Origin: Bimuria novae-zelandiae CBS 107.79
Lineage: Eukaryota > Ascomycota > Dothideomycetes > Pleosporales > Didymosphaeriaceae
Assembly (NCBI GenBank): GCA_010015655.1
Contig: ML976740.1
Coordinates: forward strand, 270,364 to 334,363
Reading direction: 5' to 3'
Length of the DNA stretch: 64,000 bases
The notes beneath the pieces are model-generated. The model saw only the letters and a list, made by a program, of their open reading frames with translations, searched no databases and was not told the DNA's origin. Positions 10,997 to 25,173 of the stretch are shown here, piece after piece; position 1 is the first letter of the stretch; the number at the start of each line of letters is the position of its first letter. The translations under genes were made by a program, and so were the position numbers.

Positions 10997-12150
10997 ATCC
11001 CGCTGTCCAGATCCTGCAGCGGAACTCTAATAGCCTTGAGTTGGCCACGCGATGGGTTTGCCAGCCCTGCGATCGCGTTGGCGTGGGACTACAAGGGGAG
11101 CTAGAGCGATACGCGAGCGGGCTTTCCGCATGGAGAAGAGGTAAGGCGTGTGGCTGGGCCTGATTTAGGGTTGACAGGGTTGCGAACCCCGAGATCGCCT
11201 GTGCCTCAACAGGGTCCGTGGTGTGGCTTTTGTGTAGCCGGACGGTCGGTGTACGGAGTACGTGTGTGAGATGAGCAAGTAGTGTACAGATTGCATTGTT
11301 GACTGTGATTGTAAGCGTGGTTTTAGCGGGTATATCTCAGCGACGGCGTCTAGGGGTTCGGTGTTTAGACTTTTTAGCAGCATTCGGTTGCAACTTGCTT
11401 TGTGGATATATTACATTTGCACATATTCTTACGCTACGTGTATTTTTTTTTCCCTGAGGACTTCGACGGGGTGTGAACGGTGTCGTGAGTCGAGCCCCCA
11501 CTTGTGCCGCCTCGCCTCCAACCACCTTCGTAGCCTAGCCGCATGGGGACTATCACGATCCCCCGTGTGCACCTTTCCCGCGCTCTCTGCGGCACCAACA
11601 TCGCACTTCTTGCCCCACAAATTCTATTCCAGCAGTACGTCCACCAACATATCCAACATTGATGGCAAGTTTCGCACATATGCAGGGTCCGATGCCGACG
11701 CGTTATGCAGGGTCCAGAGCCTCACACGGTGTATTAGGTTCGGGCGGGGTTATGTGCGAGATGTCACGGGTTTTGAGAGCAGGATTGGGTCGTAAAAGAC
11801 GAGGACTTGGGTGTGAGTGTAGAACCGAGCAGAAGGCTGGGTCTTGGGCGCTGGGGAATTCCGGTAGCGGAGGAAGTGTCTTGCTCGTAGTACATGATCA
11901 TTGTTGACAAGCTCAAGTTCTTCAGACCATGATACGAGGGTGGTACGAACACTGTCAATCGCCTGAATGGTATCGTTTTCGATCTTCCAACACAGCGTGA
12001 GCACTAAGAACCAAGTATACCACCCCGTTCCAACCCCACTCATCGGGTATACAATACAGTTACTCATTGGGTATACAATACAGATACTCATCGGGTATAC
12101 AATACAGATACTCATCGACGCATCACCACTTCACCACTCCCAAATCCCTC
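10997..12150. other. Intergenic region with tandem repeat
   Basis: No supported gene. Open frames here are short and overlap on both strands. A 24-bp tandem repeat lies at 12038-12117. Confidence 0.5.
12038..12117 (+). repeat. 24-bp tandem repeat, 3.3 copies
   Basis: The unit ACTCATCGGGTATACAATAC plus four bases occurs at 12038-12061, 12062-12085 and 12086-12109, with a partial fourth copy. Copies differ at only one or two positions. It ends 34 bp before the stop codon of the TTC36-like gene on the other strand, so it would lie in that gene's 3' untranslated region. Confidence 0.92.
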
Positions 12151-12867
12151 TCAACCCAACATCTCCTCCCTCTCCTCCCTCAACGCATTCCTCACAATCG
12201 CCCCACACATCTTCGCATACGGATTCGTCCTCACGCTCATCTCCCTCGCCACCTCATCGCCAAACCTCGCTGCAGCGCTGAAATCCGCACTCGCCCGCTC
12301 CTCCAACTCTCCTTTACCCATACTATTCCATGCTACCCCCATCTCCGCGGCTTTCAAATAGAGATACGCGCGGTGCGAGTACGCTGTTCGCAGGATGCGC
12401 GCTTGGTACGGGGACACAGACACGCTTGACGAAGAGGAAGGCAGACATGTCGAAATCGCACGTGCGAGGTCTGAAAAGAGCGCATCTATGAGGACTTCGG
12501 AACGCGAGAAAATACTTTGCTGGTCTGATAATGAGGTTTCGAGCTTCATGCGGCCGAGCATGGCGCGGTTGAGGTAGGCGCTGGGATACTCCGCATAGTT
12601 CGCTATTATCTCGTCTTCTTGTCGTATTGCGGCTTCGATGTCGGTTTCTGAGGAGCTGGAAGATATTTTGCGGACGAGCTCGTTTTGCTGTGCTTCGAGG
12701 GTGGAGAGCTGGGAGGAGATAGTTGGGTGAGAGGGTAGGGAGGCGTCGATTGTTGATGTGGTTTTTGAAGATGCGACGGATGAGGGGAGGGTTTCGGGGT
12801 CGAAGAGGGCGGAGAGGATTCTGGCGTCGTTGGCGGAGAGGGTGGTGTTGGGGGGTGAGATTGCCAT
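12151..12867 (-). CDS. TTC36-like tetratricopeptide repeat protein
   Basis: A single exon of 238 residues from the ATG at 12867. The ending, VRTNPYAKMCGAIVRNAL, and the helix preceding it resemble the C-terminal signature of tetratricopeptide repeat protein 36. The middle carries TPR-like helix pairs (YPSAYLNRAMLGRMKL around 90-105, YSHRAYLYLKAAEMG around 165-180). The N-terminal 60 residues are Ser/Thr-rich. The TPR fold is a protein-binding scaffold. In animals TTC36 has been linked to stability of 4-hydroxyphenylpyruvate dioxygenase. Here the next gene, divergently placed, is exactly that enzyme, so shared regulation is a reasonable inference. There is no signal peptide or membrane segment. 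The gene model is simple and well supported by its single open frame. Confidence 0.85.
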   Translation of the reverse strand: MAISPPNTTLSANDARILSALFDPETLPSSVASSKTTSTIDASLPSHPTISSQLSTLEAQQNELVRKISSSSSETDIEAAIRQEDEIIANYAEYPSAYLNRAMLGRMKLETSLSDQQSIFSRSEVLIDALFSDLARAISTCLPSSSSSVSVSPYQARILRTAYSHRAYLYLKAAEMGVAWNSMGKGELEERASADFSAAARFGDEVAREMSVRTNPYAKMCGAIVRNALREEREEMLG

Positions 12868-15007
<2,140 letters not shown>

Positions 15008-15379
15008 GGGGAGGGGAGATAGGTTGGAGGATGTTGTGCGGTTTGGGTGATGGGTTTAGCATTGTGCATGGTAGCTTCGGCGTTGCAATTGCATAAGTTT
15101 TATAGTCTTGATTTGCGTGGCCGCTCGACCATATGTGAGAAGTTGGAAAGTTTCTCTGCTGGTCTCCTGCTCTATTGACCCGGGCCAATCACGATGGTCA
15201 ATTTGACATCGAGATAAGAATCTGGGTCAAGATCGTTTTCTATCCAAGTCTAGAGAATAGTTACTCTTTTCAAAAGGCCACCGTATCATAACGCATCATA
15301 TCATAGACCGAAGCCGTTCTATGTACATATACACATGCAAAGGGAGAAACCGCCTATTCGCCTATCTATCCTCTATTTT
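15008..15379. other. Convergent 3' region
   Basis: Shared 3' region of the dioxygenase (+) and the Zn2Cys6 factor (-). Nothing else is seen. Confidence 0.6.
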
Positions 15380-17957
15380 CTACATCGGAAGATTCCAAAT
15401 AAAATCCAAAGTCCCATCATCAAAGCCTTGAAAACTCGGGTTCGAGTCTAACCCGAAAGGCGCCATGGCAGGATCAAATGGCAGCGCCAACCAATCGTCA
15501 TCCGGCATCAACCCGTTCACATCGTTGGCGAGCGAAGCAATCCCCGAGGCGCCCGCGTTGTGGTTGTTCAGGAAGTCCATGCCCGACGTAGTGTTGTTCT
15601 CCAGCAATGCGCCTCGCGAAGGAATGCGAGGTGGGCGAGCAGATACCACGAAGCTCTCACGTAACCGGGCTACATGAAGATCCAAGAGAGTGGCGTACCG
15701 GGAAGCGAGGTGCATGTCATCGAGCGTGCTGGATCGCATGGCGCGGATAGCGGCATCCAGGATATCTAGTGAGCTCTGCAACTTCTGGTTGCGAGAACCC
15801 AGGCTCAGAGCTTTGATCAAGTATATAGAGGAGGCCGAGATACGCAGGAAGATGCGGACCGGGGAGTACCGCAGCGCTCCAGACTCGTAGAGCTGGCAGA
15901 CTTTCTGGAGGATCTGGCAGCTTCCGTCCACCACTTCTTGGATGAAGTCGTAATCTCTTGGCTCCAAGTTCAGAGGTAGTATCTCCTCTTGTGGTCCGTC
16001 GGGATCGGTCTCTGCGAGTGTGCGCTCCACTACGGCTTGCATACCAAGAGAGTTGGTATAGATCCTGACGTACTGGTATTCAATACACAACATCTCGTGA
16101 AGGCCGACCTTCAGTTCTACAAACGTCTTAGTGACACAGGTCTTTCGATTGAGAGTTGAGCTTACTGCATGGATCGAGATACTTCTTCCGCCAGGTGGTG
16201 AGCAAGGGTTGAAAATGCTCCAGAAGTCCGATATAGCGACCTGTCCGTAGCAAGTTGCGCGTCGTGGTCGTAGAAGGATAGATAGTATCGGAAACTGAAC
16301 GTGCTAGTTTCGTGAGCTCCACCCATGCGCTCATGAACCCCTGCCACTCTTCAACAGCTCCAGTCGCCGAGTTTACTGGGAGCTTTTCCATCAAAGCATG
16401 ATTGAGGCTTTGAGGAATCATCGATGTACAACCCAGCCTCCAAGACAGCTGCTCTATGAAAACGTAGAGCAGTTTTCGTGCACGAATTCGTCGTTGTACG
16501 AGTGCCTCGGGTGAGGTCTTGGGATATGACACTTGGTCTCTCTCGATATTGCTGTTGTCTTCAAACAGCCCCAGCTCTTGCGCGAGCGAAAGCGCGCAAC
16601 CCATTAACATCCAAGACATTCTGTCTGATCGTTTGGCAGGTTCGATCACGTCTTCTAGCCAACGATTGGAAGTTGTGTCGCCTTCCAAGATCTGGACGCC
16701 TTCTGCGGTAGTATTGTTGGCCCCGACCATCAGTTCGCAATCCCATCCATCGCTGGCTGTAGGGAAGTGCAATGCGCGCGGGTGCCATTCGGATAACAGT
16801 AGTAGTGCTTCTATCGACCCGATTGTTCTTGACTGAGCCTTGGACAGTTTGACCTGGCCTAACATGATCTTCATGATGAAGCGTTGGCATTGCTCCCATA
16901 AACGATCGTGGACAAAGTAGCCTCTGGTTGCACCGCCAACGCCCGGTAGTACATTGTATCGGGAAGAAATCATGAGAATGGTTACACATAGGAATGGGTC
17001 CAGGGCTATTAATGACCAGTGGTTTTCGTGATGGGAGTAGAAGTCGGAGAGGATTGGTGATAGAGGTGAGCAGTTCTTGAAGAACAAATCGACATAGGTG
17101 ACGGCTTCATGCGCCGAGAACCAGCCCATCTGCACGAATCTACATGTCGTCCAAACTCTGAGTGTCTCTGGAGAAGGATGGGACATCTGCACAGGTTGCG
17201 CCTTGAATGTGAACGGGGATGAAGGCTGGCCATCGTGTCCTGGTGAGCGCTACAGTTAGCCATTTCCGAAACAGCTAGGCAATTCCTGAACGAAGTTGCT
17301 CATGTATCTTAGATTACGAGGTTTTTAAAATGAGAATGCAGGCGCACCTAGCCCATACGACGCACCCGATCTTGGTGTGTCTTGCGTCTGGCTCTCTACG
17401 CGCGCTTGGTTCTCCAAGGCATCTTTATGATGAGCAGCTTCGAAGAGCAGATTCAAAGCATCACTGCCACTTGAGACTACAGTCCTCATGACTGAATGGG
17501 CCAGGTCTGGTTGGGCAGTGGATACTCTGCGGAAGGTAGCGGGAGGCGACATCATATCAGAGCGTCTAGTATGAACAGAATCATGGGGTGACATGGACTG
17601 CACGGACGTAGAAGATGTGCTCTGGTTCGGTAGATGGTACGCTCCATTGATGCCTGACTGATTGACATGGTCGGTAGCACCTTCTTCAGGTTCTCTCGCC
17701 TCTCTAGGTTTCCGTCTCTTCACCCACGAGCGCTCTGAGCGGAAGACGCATTCTCGCATCTCCCGCTTGCAGCGCTGGCATGGTGGCTTCAATTCACCTC
17801 CGGGCGTAGCGTCGAGGATGCATTTCGCTTTCCTCTGGCGGCAATTGATGCAAGCCTTGTAGGCGCGCTTGAAATCCTCTGGGTGGGTCCGCTTCTTGGG
17901 ATTCTGGCTGTCCAGTGGCGCTTCCGGGGGGGTGTGGTCCTGTGCTGGCTGCGACAT
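15380..17957 (-). CDS. Zn2Cys6 transcription factor, ARO80-like
   Basis: Three exons: the first from 17957 to about 17345, the second from about 17239 to 16166, the third 16116-15380. The second intron (16117-16165, GTAAGC...GTAG) is certain. The first has a clear acceptor near 17240, but two candidate GTGCGC/GTGCGT donors lie around 17343-17360. The zinc cluster is at residues 36-69 with spacing C-x2-C-x6-C-x13-C-x2-C-x6-C, introduced by EDFKRAYKACINCRQRKAKC as in ARO80-type regulators of aromatic amino acid use. A Ser/Thr-rich linker follows, then PFTFKAQPVQMSHPSPETLR leading into the fungal-specific regulatory domain (HENHWSLIALDPFLCVTIL) and a C-terminal activation-type tail. It acts in the nucleus. 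Its 3' end faces the dioxygenase gene, so control of that pathway is likely but inferred. Confidence 0.85.
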
Positions 17958-20304
17958 GGTGCGATGGGTGGGATGATGACAACAAAAAGGATATCACAGG
18001 CAGAAATCGCTTCAAGAGCTCGGAAGCGGGCGGCATTTTGGCGGGCAGTATGTTGTTTGAGCCGCGAAATGCCGGCTTAGTCACCGCCCGCCCCGCCTCT
18101 TTCCGCTCCTGTGCAAAACCTTCACACCTTCCATATCGGTAATCATGACAAAAGTCGTAACATGCTGTTGTACTCTACAGAATGAGATTCAGGGCAATTG
18201 TAGAATATTCTCATCCGCATCAAGCTTTCTTTCGCGTTTCTTTCCGCGACCCACTATTGCTTGGCAAGGTACCAGTTTGAGGGATTGAGTATCTTACCTC
18301 ATTGTGTATGTATAAGGTTGGGTAAGACATTTCTATTTGGTATTGTCTTAGTGTTGTGTGTTGCCCCAGGATCGTGGCTAACACCTACTTTGTACCTGGT
18401 TGTCAGGTACCATGAGCCCGGTTAATGGATAGACAAACCGTGGACCCGCGGTCACTTCTTACTGGCACGGTACAGTAGCAAAAAGTTGGAGTTCTGCTAA
18501 TAGGTGCGCACCGACGTGTTCCTGGGATGTTTACTTGCACTCTCACTTGAGAGTGCATCGAGCTCAAGATCGACTTCGCCGTAGACCAGGCCCTAGTACG
18601 CGCACAGGAACACGGGCTGCACTCTCCGTATGGTGGACGAACTACCGTCCTGGCATGCGCCTCGTGACCGTAAACACCGCCGAAACGTTTCTACCCGTAT
18701 GCAGCTTATATAGTGTTAGCTGTGAGGACGGATGCAGACGCGGAGCGGGAATCATCCTCCCCGCACGTGCACAGAACTACCGGTGAACGAGCGGGAGATC
18801 GCCTTGCATTAGAACAACGCAGCCGGGATTATCAAAGTAAACTCAGCGGTGAGAAATGTGAGCGTTTTCGTTGTCGTCTACTCGTAAAACTATCGCGAAG
18901 CGCGAACTTCGAGGAATTGTATAGGAAGAAAAGACATCAGCGCGAAAAATTGTGCCCTAGGCCCACCGTCTCCTCCACTCCCTCCCTTGGCAGACCTTCC
19001 CAAACCAGCTAGCCCCCTCCCCACCAAGCCTCGCTGCACCCATCCCAAACATGTCCCGTCCCACGTTTCCAAAATCCCCTCCTCCTCGTCTCACGCGGCT
19101 GAAGCCTGGCAGCAGCGCCGCGATCTCGTTTGGCAATCCCCCTCCCCCATTCGCCCCTCCCCTTCCCCACTAAAACCCTCACACAACACCCGCCTCGCCT
19201 CCCTCTCCGCCCACAAATCCTCTTACCAACCGGGACAGCCAAGACACTCCTCTGCTCATGCTTGCCCACCACCGCATGGCCGGCACGCGGTCTTCCGCTC
19301 ACATCGCAGTGCCACCGCGAGTCTTGGTGTCTCCGGTCGCCACGATTCCGATCTTGGCTGCTCGTCTTGGATGCGTTCGAGATCTACTTGCCGATGGTCC
19401 TGAAATGTATATAAGGGTGTGCGAAGAGGGCAGAAGGACGGACGGGGACGAGCGCGCCGGTCAATTGTTTTTCGCGACTATGGCGGAGCGCTGGTGAATC
19501 TTCTCCGGCTAGGGGGAACCTCTGGCGAACTGTTGACGTCAGAGCGGACCTCTGGCGAAATTTGTCGATTTGGCCGTTTTCTTTCCCAACACCAAACAAA
19601 CGCCCAAGTCCACACAAACCGACAATCTCAACGACCAGCGATCCTCATCTGCAGTGGAGCAAATCACGGATCCAACGTATCGATCCCGAGATTCGCGCTT
19701 CCCACGAAAAACCGATAGGTAGAGGAACGGGTCGGTCCGCTTGGAAAACGCCGCCAGAGGCCAACGCGCCAGTGAAAGTGGCCAAGTCGTGGTATTGCGA
19801 CACCACGTCGCGCTGTCCGGAACGCGACGCCAAGTCACTCCTGGAACATGCAAAGTGAACCCAAATGAATGACGATTTGGCTATAACCTTAGATATAAAC
19901 ACTACTAAGTTGACAGGCAACTGATAGATATAGTATTAACCCACTACCGTTAAGGAACGAATGGTTGCCCCGTTTTTCTTTCAAAAAGATTTACATTGAA
20001 AAGCAAAACACCGTGGTCCTACTCCAGCACAAAAGTCGCGTCGCGACTCCCCATAGTGTACAAAACACTACGATATGACGCATAGGCAAAGCCTTACCCC
20101 GTGCGCAAAGCGATGCTCACTGGAGGCTATCCTGTCTCCACCTCCATTACTTGTGAGACAAATGAGAGAGAATGAGAAAAGCGCAAGTAGTGCCAAGCCG
20201 GTGGGTGGTCTTGGTCGTTGGCGATGATGAAACGTGATGCGCATGGTGATTCGTAAGAGACTGTGATCGTGATGGGTGTCGTCCGAAAAGCGACAGCCCA
20301 ATGT
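17958..20304. other. Long region without a supported gene
   Basis: About 2.3 kb. It begins with the promoter of the Zn2Cys6 factor. Around 18960-19220 there is a C-rich stretch that produces long overlapping open frames on both strands, a composition effect. A TATATAAGG box occurs near 19408 with no convincing gene after it. Sequence close to 20304 is probably 3' untranslated region of the ZIP transporter. Confidence 0.45.
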
Positions 20305-21662
20305 CTAAGCGAAAGCGCCGACAATCGACATGCCGGCAGCGCCGATCAAGACGTAGCAGAAGGCCTTCTTCTTCGCACTGCCAGTCAAGGTGTGTTGCGC
20401 TTCCTCAGACAGGAAGTCCTCTGCCAGCAGATCGACCAGCGCAGCGTAGAGCAAAAGACCGGATGAGATAGCGTTGAATACGCCAATGAGGATCAAACCC
20501 AAGGGGCTCGCTGGGTCAAAAGCATTGCCAACCGCAAGACCAAGGGATTGGCCGAATGGTGCCGTCGTTCCGAAAGCGATAACGAGGGCCCACGGTTTCC
20601 AACTGCCCTTGGGGTAAGGGACGGCTGCGATACGGGAGCCGAGACCAAGTCCTTCAAATGCTTGATGGAAAACAATGGCGACGAGAAGAATAATGAAGCC
20701 ATCTGCTGTGAGTGAAACGGTCATACCGACGAAAACCGAATGGAAAAGAATACCGCCCTCAATGAGAGTGATCTGGGCAGAAAGCTTCTTCAGCACATCG
20801 GGGTCGACTGGCTGTTCCTCAACGTCGGTCTCGAAATACGATTGTTGCTTCTCGACGTCGTTAGGAGGCTGATCGTAGTTGGGAAGAGAGGGCATGGCGC
20901 GGTTGATTATGGCCACCATCTCATCACGCTGGCGAACATATTGCTCGTAGAAGACAATGAACCATGGCGGCATCTCGGACTTGACTTCCAGTTCGCGATC
21001 GTCCTGCTTGCTAAACGGGAAGTTGTCACCAGCGTACGTGTTCTCGACCCAAGCACCCTTCTTATCCGCCGGATAAGCCATGGTGACCTGTGAGTCGTAG
21101 CTCTGAACGCGCCTAATGGGGTTGTTGAAGGCATTTTGGACACCATGAGGGCCTCCGGCATGAGCATGAGGCTGGCCATGACCGCCTCCCCCGAACTCTT
21201 CACCAGTTGAACCGCCGTGGCTGTGACCTCCAGTCTTCGAGTTGAGCCACATCTCGATGACGAAGAGAACGAAAAGCGCGCCCATCATAATTACACCAGG
21301 CATGGCGGGGTACTGCGTCGTGAATACAGCAGGCAACGACGGATCGTTGAGTGATTGAAATGCCGTTGGCAAGAGCTAAACTCGATCAGTATATGCAACA
21401 CCTGAGGCTGAATCCACTCACATGCACGAAAGCCGTTGCTATAAGCACGCCGGTACCGAAGTGCTTACAGAAGAAGAAGACAGTCGGGGGGATCTTCATC
21501 CATTTGACTTTCTTCGCCACGACTGGAAACCCGGCTCCTGAGATACTGGCGGCGAAGACGATGACTAGAAATGTCAATATGTATGCAACGAATTGCGGGA
21601 AGGGTGACACGTACAGACCGCCGCGATATGGATCGCGTCTACTGGCATCTTGAAAGTTTTTT
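20305..21662 (-). CDS. ZIP-family metal transporter (5' end uncertain)
   Basis: The coding part is certain over exons 21422 and upstream, and 21375-20305, with a 46-bp intron (21376-21421, GTGAGT...TTTAG, phase 0). Upstream, the frame RRDPYRGGLYVSPFPQF is open back to an acceptor-like TTTTTAATAG ending at 21663, but I find no in-frame ATG, so a short 5' exon is missing from this model. ZIP proteins carry zinc or iron into the cytoplasm. The first membrane helices are visible (VAYILTFLVIVFAASISGAG; HFGTGVLIATAFVHLLPTAF). A long His/Gly-rich cytoplasmic loop follows (GGHSHGG, GHGQPHAHAG), and the ZIP signature helix carries VFHQAFEGLGLGSRIA with the metal-binding His and Glu. A CDF transporter gene lies divergently beyond a transposon relic. 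Confidence 0.88.
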
Positions 21663-22621
21663 CTATTAAAAATCTAGACCAAGTAGAAAGGCTCCTCCTG
21701 ACCTGCCGGAAGCCTCAGGAGAAGGAAAGAAAGAAAGAAGGAAAGAGGGAAAGAAAGAAAAGACGCAAAAGTAAGTCTCTTCCAGAGAGGACAAGAAAAG
21801 AAGTGAACAAGGTGACCCACGGTTGCAACTTGACGTCCGGCGTCGGGTAATGCGTTGTGCTTTAAGGCTCCCGCTCGTGGTAGCGACCTAACCGTTCCTG
21901 ACTGATCAACACGTTCTCAGAACATATGAGTAGAGCCAAATGCTGGTGAAGCTACAATAACGTGGCCTATGTCTTAGTGCCCGTGTTCAGATGAGGCTTG
22001 ATACAAGCGGGCGGAGGTCCAAACTGTGCCAGGTACCGCTGTCAACTGAGGAGACGCAAGGCCTATTGGCCAAGATGAAGTCATTGTGTCAAAGACTTCG
22101 AGGCTGGAGTGAGGGCTAGGCAACCGGGGAAGCACGGCGCGGAGAGGCTGCATTGCGGCTCAACCGCGAGCCTCAGCGTGCAGACATCGACGAGGAAATA
22201 TCCAAGCTCGCCCAAGCCTTGCATTGATGCGCCTGGGATAAGCCGCCTGTTGCAGCAGGAGTGGGAGAAGTCGGTACACAAATTGATGGAGCCAATGGGA
22301 CGCGAGACATTCTCACGGCCATGAAGCGCTACGTCGATAGTTGGAATTCCGCTACGATGGCAGGGCTGGTGAGGCCATGCCACGCCTTGGCGGGGGATGT
22401 TGGAAACGCGAAGCGCACGAAGCGTCGTACATACGAGTAATTGGGATGAAGCATTTCGTGGGTCCACGTCGAAAGATCGTCCATGATCGTCGGCTAGCCT
22501 TCTCGTTAAGGCCGGCCTGGTGCATTATTCCCCGGTCTTGGTGGGGCAGGCGCACTTGTCGCAGAGGGAAAGAGCAACCGGTGCCACAGACGGAAATAGC
22601 AGAGGCACCATCCGTCCCATG
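21663..22621. other. Upstream region of the ZIP gene
   Basis: Contains a purine-rich GAAAGAAAG stretch (about 21725-21765; pyrimidine-rich on the gene's strand, common in fungal promoters). The missing 5' exon of the ZIP gene should lie here. No other gene is supported. Confidence 0.45.
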
Positions 22622-24734
22622 TAACGTGCACGGACAGCTCATGCCCGGAGACACCTCGTGCCCCGCCGAACACCATATCCACCACTTCAAAAGTGAGGCT
22701 ACTGAGCCACGTACAATAGCTATTATCATGAGATTTTCTAGTAAAGCACTATATCGACTCTTGTAATTAATCTAAACTAATTATATTTACTTAGGAGCTT
22801 AATATTGTAGCCACGTAATATAACTTTAGGTAAAGTAATAAATAGCTTATTTTAAGTTTAAATACTAGCGTAAGCAGTGCTAGCGCGTTTCTAATACTTA
22901 TTACTTAATAAGATTACTTATAAGGCTAGTTACTTACGTTTTTAAGCTTATTAGATAGCTTTTTTTTAGTATTAAGTTTTAACTTTACGCGCGCGTTTAG
23001 CTACTTTCTTAGCTTACTTAACCTCCCTTATTTCTTTAAGCCTTTACCTCTCTACACGCTTCTCCTTAAGCTTAATTTAATATTATAGTTAAGCCTCCTC
23101 GCGCTACTTCTTAGCCTATGCTTTTTAAAGTTTCTCCTTTATCTTATCTCGCTTCTGTACTGCTTCTCTAGCTCGAGCCTCACGTAGCTTACGAGGAGAC
23201 TAGTAGACAGCGCTACTATAATATTCCTAGCGTTATTAAAGGTTAAGAGCTTTACCCTTCTTCCTATGCTTTTTTTTGTGTTAAAGAGCCTCCTTTAAGC
23301 CCTTATTCTCATGCTTTAAAAGCTTATTCTAAATAAAGAGATAGTAAACGCTTAAACGTAGCTTTTTTGCCTTATACTAATAGCTATTAGTAATAGTAGC
23401 TTAAACTAATTAATCTATCTTTCTCTAATTATAATTAGAGAGCCCTAATAATAAGCTTCTCTTAGCTTCTGGCGTGCTAGCAAATCTACGGAGGATAGTG
23501 TTAGTATCTATAGGCTAGATCCTAGTAGCTTCGAAGGCCTTTAATATAAGGCTCTCCGTGAAGGAGGATATCCAGGCGCTCTAGAAGAGTAAGAAGAAGT
23601 CTCCTTTCTTAATTAGAATAAGACCTTAAGCCTTATAGAGATAGTTAGTAAGCTCGTTAGAGTAAGCTTAAGAGAGAGGCTTAAATAGTACTACGTTAAG
23701 CGGCTAGAGCGTATAAGTCGAATAGGGGGGAAGGATTATAAGAAGGATCCTGTGGCAATTATAATAGTTAATAAACTCTATCGTGACATAAGATCTATAG
23801 CTATTAAGGATAAGCAATTGCTATATCCCTAATTACTACTTTATATAGTAATTAAACACCTGCTCTAGCCAAGCTAGGCCTATATCGTCGTTTAACTAGC
23901 CTATTAAAGATAATAAGATAAAGACCTTATATTCTCCTGCCTTAATATCCTTTACCTAACTTAATTATATAGCTCCTTTTTTAGCTACGTAAATAAGGCT
24001 TAGAGGTAGCGAGCTCCTATTAGCGTAGTAGTAGGCTAGGAGTATTAAGAACTTGCGTAATTTATTTTAAAGAGATACTTAAACCTCCTTCTTCTCTTAT
24101 TAACGCTTACTAAATATCCTCTTGCTTTTACCTATTAAGCTAATTAAGAAGCCCTTCTTATCTATATTATATATATCTCAAGCCTTAAGGTGATATTCAG
24201 TGATCTTTTAATACAGTAGCTCGAAATAGAGACAGTATTTTAACTTAGAATTAGCTAGGTAGCGAACACGATCTATAGCGGTGGTCTACTTTAAGATTAT
24301 ATAGATCTAGTGTCTAGTAATAAAGCGAGAAACCCATCGATTGCTTAGCTACTAATAGGCTACTTTAGATAAGAAATTCCTAATTATCTCTCTTGTAGGA
24401 GGAAGGCCTCTCTCTATAAGCTTTATAATATATTATATAAGCTCTAGCTCTTGTTATTAGTTAAGAGCTTATTAATTTAAGTATCTATCCTCCCGAGACG
24501 CTATTACGCCTCTCCACCTTCGCCCTAGCGTTAAGTAGTTAACCTCGTATTTCTTAGCAACTTCTCTTAACATAAAGTGTTCTCTTAGATCACGCGATTT
24601 TAAATCTTTAATTACATCGTTAATAGGTGCTATAGCTATAGCGTTATAGTCTGTTGAAGTTGTGGTGTTGAGACGCGGCTTGGTGTTCGGCGGGGCACGA
24701 GGTGTCTCCGGGCATGAGCTGTCCGTGCACGTTA
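22622..24734 (-). mobile_element. Pogo/Fot1-like DNA transposon relic T1
   Basis: A 2.1-kb element bounded by perfect 54-bp inverted repeats (22622-22675 and 24681-24734) that start TAACGTGCACGGACAGCTC; TA on both sides fits a duplicated TA target. The interior from about 22740 to 24470 is AT-rich with few CA or TG dinucleotides and stops in every frame, as expected after RIP. The only readable coding remnant is the transposase N-terminus at 24472-24660 on the minus strand. It lies between the ZIP and CDF genes. Confidence 0.88.
24472..24660 (-). pseudogene. Transposase N-terminal helix-turn-helix remnant
   Basis: Reads INDVIKDLKSRDLREHFMLR then EVAKKYEVNYLTLGRRWRGV, a psq-type helix-turn-helix like those at the start of fungal pogo/Fot1 transposases. 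Beyond 24472 the frame is closed and only AT-rich decayed sequence follows. Confidence 0.75.
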
Positions 24735-25173
24735 CCGCTAGCCGCAAACATTCTCCTACCACAGTAACCACACCACTCTTCCACAACAACGTCACTCATG
24801 TAAAAATAGCTCTTCAGCATGTCAGGCACACATCAAAACCATAAATCCCGCCTGAGGCAGCTTGATCTGGTGGGGCTGCGCGAAGACCCAGAACTGCACA
24901 TCCGTTTCACCCCCCAGCGGGCCCTGCCGAGAAGGCTTAGGTGAGTTTAACATTCCGCTCTCACTCTGCACTATCACAATTCACACTGCAGAAGATACTT
25001 ACCGACCTCTAGTGCATCTCGGCATGCAGAGAAGCTCTGTGGCAATCTCCTAGTGCAATTGCGCTTTTCACCGCTTGTTGTCGTTTAGTACGAGTGTCGT
25101 CCTATATGGACTGCCTTCTCGCTCCCATTCCAGGCATCGACACAACAGATCCACTTCCTCACACTCGGAACAC
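24735..25173. other. Promoter and leader of the CDF gene
   Basis: No gene seen; lies between the right end of T1 and the CDF start codon. T1 ends 440 bp upstream of that ATG, so the insertion is in or next to the promoter. Confidence 0.5.

Noticed and set aside
11750..12115. Open frame of 121 codons on the minus strand across the 24-bp repeat
   Set aside because: Its start is the repeat itself and the rest has no protein-like pattern; the period divisible by three keeps the frame open.
18987..19414. Long overlapping open frames on both strands
   Set aside because: They lie in a C-rich stretch where stop codons are rare; no frame shows conserved motifs.
22081..22467. Open frame upstream of the ZIP gene as its missing first exon
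   Set aside because: Its sequence does not resemble ZIP N-termini, and I could not join it with matching splice sites.
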